Source of the DNA: AC-50 sp035640455 | GTDB lineage: Bacteria; Actinomycetota; Thermoleophilia; Gaiellales; Gaiellaceae | Assembly: GCA_035640455.1 (NCBI GenBank) | Contig: DASQWB010000009.1 | Span: 1-15,130 of the forward strand | Direction of reading: 5' to 3' | DNA: 15,130 nt | In this document: positions 1 through 7,191 of the stretch, piece after piece | How positions within the stretch are numbered: the stretch's first letter is position 1 | Layout: each line of letters starts with the position of its first letter | Notes under the pieces: model-generated | Told to the model about the DNA's origin: nothing | The model's database searches: none | Seen by the model: the letters and a program-made list of their open reading frames with translations, nothing else | Translations under genes and position numbers: made by a program

Positions 1-94
1 CGGGCTCGGAGCGGACCGCCCACCAGACGACGAGGCAGAGGTACACGATCGGGATCTTCAGGATCACGATCATGAACACGAACTCCCAGACCAC
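1..94 (-). CDS. small single-span membrane protein, N-terminal fragment
   Basis: The window edge cuts this gene; about 31 codons are visible. A GTG start at 94-92 is preceded in frame by a TAG at 106-104. The product begins MVWEFVFMIVILKIPIVYL and continues with CLVVWWAVRSEP, so one strongly hydrophobic membrane segment covers almost everything visible. The ATG at 73-71 is an alternative start that would remove six residues. It begins 23 bp after the stop of the GNAT gene on the same strand, so the two are probably co-transcribed. I do not recognise a functional family. My impression is that very short proteins of this kind are common in actinobacterial genomes, but no function can be read from the sequence. 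Confidence 0.5.
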   Translation of the reverse strand, partial: MVWEFVFMIVILKIPIVYLCLVVWWAVRSEP

Positions 95-117
95 GCGGTG
101 AGTCTAGCCCCTCAGCC

Positions 118-966
118 TCAGAAGAGGGTGTAGCCCGAGATCGCAAGTGAGGTCGGCGCCTGCGCGGAAGCCGAGAGCAGCAGGAGGCCCGGCGGCCCGC
201 CGATCCGTAGACCTGCCGCCAGAGCGGTCTCCACGAGCTCGCGGGAGGTGCCGGGGACGAGCACCCGAACCGGCCCCTCGGAGCGGACGAGCTCCGAGCG
301 AAGGGCACTCGCCGCCGCCCGAGGATCGGCGCCGGCGACGGGGCCGATCCAGGCACCTCCGACGACGTACGAGTACGCCGCCGGCTCGCCGCCTCGGAGC
401 CAAAGCGTGCTCGTTCCGACCTCACGCCAGTAAGCGTGGTCGACCCTCCGGTCGAAGCCGTAGGCGGCGGCGTCGAGAGCGGCCACCGCGTCGGGCGTGG
501 GAGCGGCCGGCTCGAACGTCTCGCGCTCCTCCAGCCCAGGCGTGCCGACGAGCGCGAGCAAAGGGGTCGTGGGAACGAGGCCGTACCGCGCGTACAGCCC
601 GTTCGAGATCGGCTGGATCGAGTCGGTGAGCGTGAGTCGCCTGCGGTTCTCGTCGCCCCAGGCCCGCTCGAGCAGCGCCCGGCCGAGGCCTCGCCCTTGG
701 TGTTCGGGACGCACGAAGAGCGATGAGAGAAACCACGCGTCGCCGCGATCGAGCGCCGCGACGAACGCGACCACGCGCCTTTCGTCCTCAGCGACGAAGC
801 ACCGCTGCGGGTCGTGCCGGAGCAGGTGCCGGTGCTGGGCGGCGAAGGCCTCCGGCGAGGGGTTCGGTGGCTCGAAGCCGTGCCGCTGGAAGACCTCGCC
901 GATTGCAGCGCGGAAGACGTCGTCGAGCGCCGCCACGTCGGCGTCCATCGTGGGCCGAATCTCCAT
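118..966 (-). CDS. GNAT family N-acetyltransferase (tandem GNAT-like fold)
   Basis: This 282-residue protein has a clear N-terminal GNAT domain (about residues 1-140). The acetyl-CoA binding motif A reads SLFVRPEHQGRGLGRALLE, with the Q-x-x-G-x-G pyrophosphate loop at residues 90-95. The motif B region ends in SNGLYARYGLV, typical of the GNAT C-terminal strand. Residues about 155-282 look like a second, degenerate GNAT-like half (YSYVVGGAWIGPVAG) without the acetyl-CoA loop. It should transfer acetyl from acetyl-CoA to an amine; the substrate cannot be told. The ATG at 966 gives the natural N-terminus MEIRPTMDADVAAL. No good Shine-Dalgarno precedes it. It diverges from the sigma factor gene across only 52 bp and is followed by a tiny membrane protein gene on the same strand. 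Confidence 0.85.
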   Translation of the reverse strand: MEIRPTMDADVAALDDVFRAAIGEVFQRHGFEPPNPSPEAFAAQHRHLLRHDPQRCFVAEDERRVVAFVAALDRGDAWFLSSLFVRPEHQGRGLGRALLERAWGDENRRRLTLTDSIQPISNGLYARYGLVPTTPLLALVGTPGLEERETFEPAAPTPDAVAALDAAAYGFDRRVDHAYWREVGTSTLWLRGGEPAAYSYVVGGAWIGPVAGADPRAAASALRSELVRSEGPVRVLVPGTSRELVETALAAGLRIGGPPGLLLLSASAQAPTSLAISGYTLF

Positions 967-985
967 GTATGCCCGATAGTGCCGT

Positions 986-1012
986 TTGAATCGCGGCCGG
1001 GCCTGGCAAACT
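986..1012 (+). promoter_or_regulatory. possible leaderless promoter of the sigma factor gene
   Basis: A TTGAAT (986-991) resembles a -35 box. CAAACT (1007-1012), preceded by TGG, is a weak -10 match, and the spacing is 15 bp. Counting seven bases from the -10 lands on the A of the ATG at 1019, and no Shine-Dalgarno precedes that ATG. A leaderless transcript, common in actinobacteria, would fit. The match is weak and the spacer short, so this is tentative. Confidence 0.25.
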
Positions 1013-1018
1013 CAGACC

Positions 1019-2059
1019 ATGACTCACGACCAGCTTTCGGCGCTCATCGAGCAGGGCGAGGAGAAGGGGTGCGTCAACCTGTCCGCGTTCACGGAGCTGA
1101 CGCAGGAGCTCGAACTCGAGGACGAGGCGCTCGAGGCGCTCTACGCCGAGCTCGACGAGCGCGGCATCGAGCTCACCGACGACTGCGGCAACGCCCAGAC
1201 GAAGGACAGCACCTACGTGAACGGCGACCTCGCCGTCCAGACGACCGACGCGCTCCAGCTCTTCCTCAACGAAGCCGGTCGCTACCCGCTGCTGACCGCA
1301 CAGGAGGAGGTCGAGCTCGCGAAGCGGATCGAGCGCGGCGACAAGGCCGCCAAGGACCGGATGGTCAACTCGAACCTCCGGCTCGTCGTCTCGATCGCCA
1401 AGAAGTACCAGGGCCACGGGCTCTCGCTCCTCGACTTGATCCAGGAGGGGATCATCGGCCTCATCCGCGCCGTCGAGAAGTTCGACTGGCGCCGCGGCTA
1501 CAAGTTCTCCACGTACGCGACCTGGTGGATCCGGCAGGCCGTCCAGCGCGGCGTCGCGAACAAGTCGCGCACAATCCGGATCCCGGTGCACATCGTCGAG
1601 CGGGAACAGAAGATCGGCCGCGCGACGCGCGAGCTGACCCTGAAGCTCGAGCGCGACCCGACCGACGAGGAGATCGCGAAGGTCGCGAAGTTGCCGCTCA
1701 AGCAGGTGCGCGAGGTGCGCCAGGCGGCGCGGGCGGTGGCGAGCCTCGACAAGCCCGTCGGCGAGGACGACGGCGCGGAGCTCGGCGACATCGTCGCGAC
1801 GTCGGGGGAGAGCGTCGAGGAGGAGGTGCACGTGAGCCTCGAGCAGGAGACGCTGCATCGCGCGCTCGAGGAGCTGCCCGAGCGCGAGCGCGACATCCTC
1901 AAGCTCCGCTACGGGCTCGACGGCGATCCGGACCCGAAGTCGCTCGAGGAGATCGGCCGCACGCTCGGCATGACCCGCGAGCGCGTCCGCCAGATCGAGG
2001 CGCAGGCGCTCGAGCGGCTCTCGATGCAGCGCGAGATCGAGGCACTGTCACCGGCTTGA
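1019..2059 (+). CDS. RNA polymerase sigma factor, sigma-70 family (RpoD/SigA-like)
   Basis: This 346-residue protein directs RNA polymerase to promoters. A region 1.1-like acidic N-terminus (LEDEALEALYAELDERGIEL) is followed by region 1.2 (DALQLFLNEAGRYPLLTAQE) and regions 2.1-2.4 (NLRLVVSIAKKY, DLIQEGIIGLIRAVEKFD, YKFSTYATWWIRQAVQRG, TIRIPVH). Region 3 follows, then region 4 with the -35-binding helix-turn-helix SLEEIGRTLGMTRERVRQIE at residues 308-327. The ATG at 1019 is preferred; a TTG at 986 would add 11 residues with no support. The C-terminus after region 4.2 (ERLSMQREIEALSPA) differs from the usual end of housekeeping sigma factors. Residues in 2.4 (RGVANKSRTIRI) are also less canonical, so a group 2 or accessory RpoD paralogue is as likely as the primary factor. 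Its TGA overlaps the TTG of the next gene. Confidence 0.93.
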   Translation: MTHDQLSALIEQGEEKGCVNLSAFTELTQELELEDEALEALYAELDERGIELTDDCGNAQTKDSTYVNGDLAVQTTDALQLFLNEAGRYPLLTAQEEVELAKRIERGDKAAKDRMVNSNLRLVVSIAKKYQGHGLSLLDLIQEGIIGLIRAVEKFDWRRGYKFSTYATWWIRQAVQRGVANKSRTIRIPVHIVEREQKIGRATRELTLKLERDPTDEEIAKVAKLPLKQVREVRQAARAVASLDKPVGEDDGAELGDIVATSGESVEEEVHVSLEQETLHRALEELPERERDILKLRYGLDGDPDPKSLEEIGRTLGMTRERVRQIEAQALERLSMQREIEALSPA

Positions 2060-2825
2060 GACTTCCGAGGCTCGCGCTCCTGGCCGCCGGTGCCGCGGGC
2101 GTCGTGGCCGGGAGCTCGGGCGCACGCCGAGCCCCACGTTCCGCCAGCTCCTCGACGCTGGCATCCCGATCTACTGCGGCGGCGGCACCAAGCCATACGT
2201 CGCACTCACGTTCGACGACGGGCCGGGGCCGTACACGAGCCAGCTCGTCGCGCTCCTCCGGCAGTACGGCGCGCGGGCGACCTTCTTCGACATCGGCAGC
2301 AAGGTCGTCGGCCACCCGCGCCTCGTGCGACTGGAGGCCTCGGTTGGCACGATCGGCGACCACAGCTTCACGCACCCGAACCTGATCACGCTGCCGCAGG
2401 CCCGGATCCGGAGCGAGCTCGCGCGAACGAAGAAGGCGATCAGGCGGATCAGCGGGCGGAAGGTGATCCTCTTCCGGCCGCCGTTCGGCGACAACGCGCA
2501 GGAGATCCTGCGGGTCGCGCACAGCCTCGGCATGCTCGAGGTGATGTGGAACCAGGACTCGGGCGACGCGTCGGAGGCTTCGACGCCGTCCTCGCAGGAG
2601 ATCTACCGGCACCTCGTCGACCGCGTGCGCGCCGGCGGGATCGTGCTCATGCACGAGGACGAGGTCGTGCCGCGGACGCTCGACGCCCTGCGCATGTTCC
2701 TGCCTGTGCTCCAGCAGGAGGGGTTGAGGGCGGTGACGGTGCCGCAGCTCCTGCGGCTCGACCCGCCGCCGCTCGAGCAGGTGGCGAAGGGCTCAGGCGG
2801 CTGTAACTCCTCCTGGCACCCGTAG
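2056..2825 (+). CDS. polysaccharide deacetylase (NodB homology domain), frameshifted after signal peptide
   Basis: The catalytic domain carries all NodB motifs: TFDDGPGP (2208 onward, metal Asp), HSFTH (2361-2375, metal His pair), FRPPFG (about 2472), WNQDSGD and IVLMHED near the end. Such enzymes are exported and remove N-acetyl groups from peptidoglycan or other glycans. This catalytic frame has no ATG, GTG or TTG before 2325, which lies inside the domain. One base-phase away, a TTG at 2056 (overlapping the sigma TGA as TTGA) opens a typical signal peptide, MRLPRLALLAAGAAGVVAG. The frames must join between about 2110 and 2139, consistent with one missing base. This is either a sequencing or assembly error or a real inactivating mutation. 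The 3' end overlaps the convergent MFS gene by 33 bp. Confidence 0.8.
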
Positions 2826-4100
2826 CGTCCGCTCGGCCTCGCCGGCCGCTCCCTCGACGTCGCGCATCCCCGGGAGGAAGAGCGCGCCGAGGGTGATCGC
2901 CCCGCCGACGGCGGCCGCCCCGACCAGCGTCGCCCGCGCACCCACCGCCGCCGCGACCGGCGCCGTCAGCGCGAAGGACAAAGGAAGGAGCCCGATCGAG
3001 ATGAGCCAGTCGAGGCTCGAGACCCGGCCCAGCATCGAGGCCGGCACGTGGCGCTGCTTCAGCGTCGCCCAGACGATCGTCCCCGCCGCCTCGAGCGCGT
3101 TGAAGAGCAGGCAGGCGACCGCGAGCTGCCACACCGCGGTGGCGAGCCCGTAGCCGGCGACGGCGAGCGTCGCGAGCGTCCACACGGCGTAGATGAACGA
3201 GACGTCGCGGCGCGGATGGCCGCGCTGCCCCATCACGAGCGCCGCGCCGACCGCGCCGACGCCCCCGGCGGCGAACACGAGGCCGAGCGAGCGGGCCGAG
3301 GCGTGCAGGTCGTTCTTGACGACGTACGGGAGCAGGACCTCCGTCGGGCCGAGGAACGCGAGGTACGCGAGCGCCGCCGAGAGCAGCGTTCCCCAGAGCC
3401 AGACCCGCCGGCGCACGAACCGCAGCCCCGCCTTGAGCGCCGCCCACGCGGGCTCGGGCTCTTCGGTTCGCACCCGCGGCGGCCGCATCGCGAGCACGGC
3501 CGCTCCCGAGGCCGCGAACGAGATCGCGTCGACGACGAAGGCGGCGCCCGTCGAGACCGCGACGAGCCAGCCGCCGAGCGCCGGTCCTGCGAGCCGCAGC
3601 GCGACCGGCCGCACGAACTGGTCGAGCGAGTTCGCCGCCGGCAGGTCGCCGGCCGGCAGCAGGTCGGGCATGACCGCGTCGAAGGCAGGCGTGAAGAACG
3701 CCGTCCCGACGCCGTAGACGGCGACGAGCGCGACGAGCTCCCAGAACCGCAGCGCGCCCGCAAGCGCGAGCACCGCCAGCCCGGCCACCGCCGCTGCCCG
3801 CACCGCGTCTGCGGCGAGCATGACCCTGCGCCGGTCGAGCCGGTCGGTGACGACCCCGCCGGGAAGGAGGAACGCGATCGTCGGAACGGTCATCCCGATG
3901 CCGACGATCGAGAGCGCCGCCGGCGCGTTCCACAGGACGTACGCCTCCCAGGCGATCGCGACGAGGAAGATGCCGTCGCCGAGGAGCGAGATCGTCATGC
4001 CCGCCCAGAGCAGACGGAAGTCACGGTGCTTAAGCGGCGCGAGGAGGTTGACGGAGGAGAGCCCGCCGGGGCGGTCGAGCGCCTCGTGACTATGCTGCAT
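2793..4100 (-). CDS. MFS transporter (MFS_3 / EntS-like exporter family)
   Basis: This 435-residue protein has 12 predicted membrane segments. The family opening LLAPLKHRDFRLLWAGMTIS is followed by the inter-helix 2-3 signature GGVVTDRLDRRRVMLAADAV. PDLLPAGDLPAANSLDQFV is characteristic of the EntS-like MFS_3 group, which exports siderophores, drugs or other small molecules using the proton gradient. The ATG at 4100 is the only plausible start and overlaps the last 11 bp of the GGDEF-EAL gene, so the two are probably translated from one mRNA. The substrate is unknown. Given the upstream alpha-oxoamine synthase, a product of that enzyme is a reasonable guess. The 3' end overlaps the convergent deacetylase gene by 33 bp. 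Confidence 0.9.
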   Translation of the reverse strand: MQHSHEALDRPGGLSSVNLLAPLKHRDFRLLWAGMTISLLGDGIFLVAIAWEAYVLWNAPAALSIVGIGMTVPTIAFLLPGGVVTDRLDRRRVMLAADAVRAAAVAGLAVLALAGALRFWELVALVAVYGVGTAFFTPAFDAVMPDLLPAGDLPAANSLDQFVRPVALRLAGPALGGWLVAVSTGAAFVVDAISFAASGAAVLAMRPPRVRTEEPEPAWAALKAGLRFVRRRVWLWGTLLSAALAYLAFLGPTEVLLPYVVKNDLHASARSLGLVFAAGGVGAVGAALVMGQRGHPRRDVSFIYAVWTLATLAVAGYGLATAVWQLAVACLLFNALEAAGTIVWATLKQRHVPASMLGRVSSLDWLISIGLLPLSFALTAPVAAAVGARATLVGAAAVGGAITLGALFLPGMRDVEGAAGEAERTLRVPGGVTAA

Positions 4101-7100
4101 CGGACTCGGCAGCGTTCTCGTCGACCAGGTATTCGACGAGCGCCGTCCGATCCAGGGCGCGGGCGAAGAGGAAGCCCTGGCCGAGCTCGCACCCGAGGCT
4201 TTGCAGCGAGACGATCTGCTCGGGTCGCTCGACCCCCTCGGCGACGACGTCGAGCTTCAGGCTGTCGCCGAGTGCGACGATCGCCGCAGTGAGGGTCGAC
4301 TCCTCCTCGCCCGCGGCGAGGAAGGAGCGGTCCATCTTGAGGATGTCGACTGGGAACCGGCTCAGGTAGCTGAGCGACGAGTAGCCCGTGCCGAAGTCGT
4401 CCATCGCGAGCCGCACGCCGAGCTCCTTCAGCTGATGCAGGCGCGCGACCGCCACGTCGATGTCGGCCATCATCACCGACTCCGTGATCTCGAGGACGAG
4501 CGCGGATGGGGTCAGCCCGCTCTCCTCGAGCGCGCTGCGGACGTCGTCGACGATCGTCTCCGACTGGAGCTGCTTCACCGACAGGTTGACGCTCATCGTC
4601 AGCGGCTCGGGGCGCGCGAACTCCTCGTGGAGGTGGACCGCCTGCCGGCAGGCCTGCTGCAGGACCCAGCGGCCGAGCGGGATGATCATGCCGGTCTCCT
4701 CCGCGAGCGGGATGAACTGGAGCGGCGGGATGTTGCCGCGCGTCGGGTGCGTCCAGCGGAGGAGCGCCTCGACGCCGTACATCATCCGGCCGTCGAGCCG
4801 GACGACGGGCTGGTAGTGGACCTCGAGCTCGTTCTCGTCGAGCGCCCGCTGGAGCTCGGCGCGGAGTTCGAGCCGCTCGAGGACGCGCTCGTGCATGGCG
4901 GGCTCGAAGACCCGGTAGCTGCCCTTGCTGTCCCGCTTGGCCATGTACATGGCGACGTCGGCATTCCGGAGGAGCTCCTCGGCGTCGTGCGCCGGGACCT
5001 CGCCGTCGGCGAGGCAGATCCCGAGGCTCGCCCGCGGGAAGACCTGCTTCGCGTCGATCTCGAACTGCGCCTCGAGCGCCTCGAGGATCCGGTCGGCGAC
5101 GTCCGCCGCCTCCTGGAGGTCTCCGACCCCGTCGAGGAGGACCGCGAACTCGTCGCCGCCGAAGCGCGCGACGGTATCGGAGGGCCGCACGGTGCGGATG
5201 AGGCGCTGCGCGACCTCCTGGAGGACGACGTCGCCCGCCGCGTGGCCGAGGCTGTCGTTGACGGTCTTGAAGTCGTCGAGGTCGATGAACATGACGCCGA
5301 CGGTGGTCGAGCCTCGCTGGGCGCGCATGAGCGCCTGCTGGACGCGGTCGGCGAAGAGGGCGCGGTTGGCGAGATTCGTCACCGGGTCGTGGAAGGCCTG
5401 ATGGGCGAGCTGCTCCTCGAAGGCCTTGCGCTCGCTGACGTCGCGGCTGTTCAAGACGATCCCGTGCACGTGCTCGTCGCGCAGGAGATCCGTGTGCTGC
5501 ACCTCGAACTGGAGCCAGGTCCCGTCGCGGTGCCGAAGCAGGCACTCCAGCGCGTGCGTCTCCGTCCGCTCGCGGCCGACGTCCGACACGACCTGCGCGA
5601 GCCGCGGCCGGTCGGCCTCGCTCACGAGGCGGTCGAAGCGCGTCCCCTCGACCTCGTCGGCCGGGTAGCCGAGCACGCGCTCGATCGACGGGCTCTGGTA
5701 GGTCACGACGCCGTCGGCGTCGAGGACGGTGATCAGGTCGCTCGAGTGCGCGACGAGCGAACGGAAGCGCGCCTCGCTCTGCCGGCGGTGGAGATCCTCG
5801 GCGAGCACCGCGCCCTCGACGCCCAGCGACACCTGCGTCGCAAGCGCCTCGAGCGAGTCGACCTGCTCTCGGCGGAGGGGCTCGGGCGAGCACAGCGCGA
5901 GCACGCCGCGCAGCTCGTCGCGTACGGAGAGCGGGAAGACGAGCACCGCTTCGCCTTCGAAGAGCCGGAGCTCGCTGCGGACATGATCGGGCACGGCCGC
6001 AAGCGACGTGTGCGAGGCGTCGCGGAGCCAGTCGGCGCCTGTGTGACCAAGCTGCCACGCCTCCCCTTCCGTCGAGGCGGCGACGAGGCCGCTCCCTTCG
6101 GCGACGAGCACGAGCCGAGCCCGGGCCTCCGGGCCGAGGAGCTCCTGGACGGCGGAGATGGCGGCGGCGTGGACCTGCTCGCGGCCGGCGGCGGCGACGA
6201 GCGCGGCGCCCGCCTGCCGCAGCGCCAGCTCGCGCGTCGCGGCGCGCTCCTCCTGGCGCACGAGGCCGGCCATGCGCGCGACGACGAGCAGGAAGAGCGC
6301 GGCCGAGGCGACGACGACGACGAGGAGGTCGGGGTTGTGGAACTGCTGGGCGACGCGGATCCCCGGCGCGATCAGGCAGGCGATGCCGAGGAGCGCCAGG
6401 CGCAGCTTCGTCAGCCGCGTCCGGAGATCCTGCGACTGATCCTCGAGCGTGCGCATCGACGGATGCAGCGCGGCCGCTCCCCAGAAGAGGTAGTAGAGGA
6501 TCCAGCCGACGTCGTAGATCAGCTGGTGGTCGTACGTGTTCTTGAGGAGCGCGAGGTTGTACGCGGAGTCGGTCGCGAGCAGCGAGACGATGCTGCCGAC
6601 GAGCAGGTAGAAGGCGGGCGCCTTCTTGCCGGTGTCGACCGCGAGCCGGATCGCGGCGGCGAGCAAGAGGACGTCGCCGAGCGGGTACGCCACCGAGACG
6701 AGCTTCGCGAGCAGCGAGAGGCCCGAGAGGTGGACGTTGGGCGCGATGATGAAGACCCAGGAGAGCAGGCCGACGCCGACGGTGAGGATGAGCGCGTCGA
6801 TGAGCGCGGCCGGATCGCGGCGGGGCGTCCGCCGCTTCACGAGGACGAGCAGGCCGGCCATGAGCACGGGGTAGACGGCGACGTAGAGTGCGTCTCCGAA
6901 GGACGGGAACGGGACGTCGACCCCGGCGAGCTTCGGGTAGCTGTACGTGTACATGTCGCCGGCGAAGAACAGGAGCTGGCCCGCGGCAAAGAGCCACCAG
7001 GCGGCACGCGCGCGCGGCCGGTTCATGCGGATCCCGACGACGATCGCGACGACGCCCGAGAGGCCGAGCAGGTTGATGAGCGGGCCGTTGCCCGCGAGCG

Positions 7101-7191
7101 GCGGGAAGAACAGGTAGACGAGCATGAGCGCGCCCGTCACGCCGAGGTAGAGCGCCCAGACGCGGTTTCTCACGGCAACGCCGCTGCTCAT
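4090..7191 (-). CDS. membrane GAF-PAS-GGDEF-EAL protein (cyclic di-GMP turnover)
   Basis: The 1033-residue product starts at the ATG at 7191, which overlaps the preceding TGA as ATGA; a longer upstream reading is low-complexity and improbable. About ten hydrophobic segments fill residues 10-310. A GAF-like region (about 320-455), a PAS domain (about 475-595, SDLITVLDADGVV), GGDEF (about 605-765) and EAL (about 785-1025) follow. The cyclase motif is intact (FGGDEF, residues 677-682) and has the inhibitory I-site RPSD five residues before it. The EAL half keeps EALLRW (808-813), SVNLS, LEITES, DDFGTGYSSL, LKMDRSF, VVAEGVE and QGF, so the phosphodiesterase also looks competent. The N-terminal membrane block suggests it senses a membrane or extracellular cue. 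It sits between an alpha-oxoamine synthase and an exporter, overlapping both. Confidence 0.93.
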   Translation of the reverse strand: MSSGVAVRNRVWALYLGVTGALMLVYLFFPPLAGNGPLINLLGLSGVVAIVVGIRMNRPRARAAWWLFAAGQLLFFAGDMYTYSYPKLAGVDVPFPSFGDALYVAVYPVLMAGLLVLVKRRTPRRDPAALIDALILTVGVGLLSWVFIIAPNVHLSGLSLLAKLVSVAYPLGDVLLLAAAIRLAVDTGKKAPAFYLLVGSIVSLLATDSAYNLALLKNTYDHQLIYDVGWILYYLFWGAAALHPSMRTLEDQSQDLRTRLTKLRLALLGIACLIAPGIRVAQQFHNPDLLVVVVASAALFLLVVARMAGLVRQEERAATRELALRQAGAALVAAAGREQVHAAAISAVQELLGPEARARLVLVAEGSGLVAASTEGEAWQLGHTGADWLRDASHTSLAAVPDHVRSELRLFEGEAVLVFPLSVRDELRGVLALCSPEPLRREQVDSLEALATQVSLGVEGAVLAEDLHRRQSEARFRSLVAHSSDLITVLDADGVVTYQSPSIERVLGYPADEVEGTRFDRLVSEADRPRLAQVVSDVGRERTETHALECLLRHRDGTWLQFEVQHTDLLRDEHVHGIVLNSRDVSERKAFEEQLAHQAFHDPVTNLANRALFADRVQQALMRAQRGSTTVGVMFIDLDDFKTVNDSLGHAAGDVVLQEVAQRLIRTVRPSDTVARFGGDEFAVLLDGVGDLQEAADVADRILEALEAQFEIDAKQVFPRASLGICLADGEVPAHDAEELLRNADVAMYMAKRDSKGSYRVFEPAMHERVLERLELRAELQRALDENELEVHYQPVVRLDGRMMYGVEALLRWTHPTRGNIPPLQFIPLAEETGMIIPLGRWVLQQACRQAVHLHEEFARPEPLTMSVNLSVKQLQSETIVDDVRSALEESGLTPSALVLEITESVMMADIDVAVARLHQLKELGVRLAMDDFGTGYSSLSYLSRFPVDILKMDRSFLAAGEEESTLTAAIVALGDSLKLDVVAEGVERPEQIVSLQSLGCELGQGFLFARALDRTALVEYLVDENAAESDAA

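Noticed and set aside
788..1858. Minus-strand open frame opposite the sigma factor gene
   Set aside because: Leu/Asp/Arg-rich low-complexity translation, antisense to a clear sigma-70 protein.
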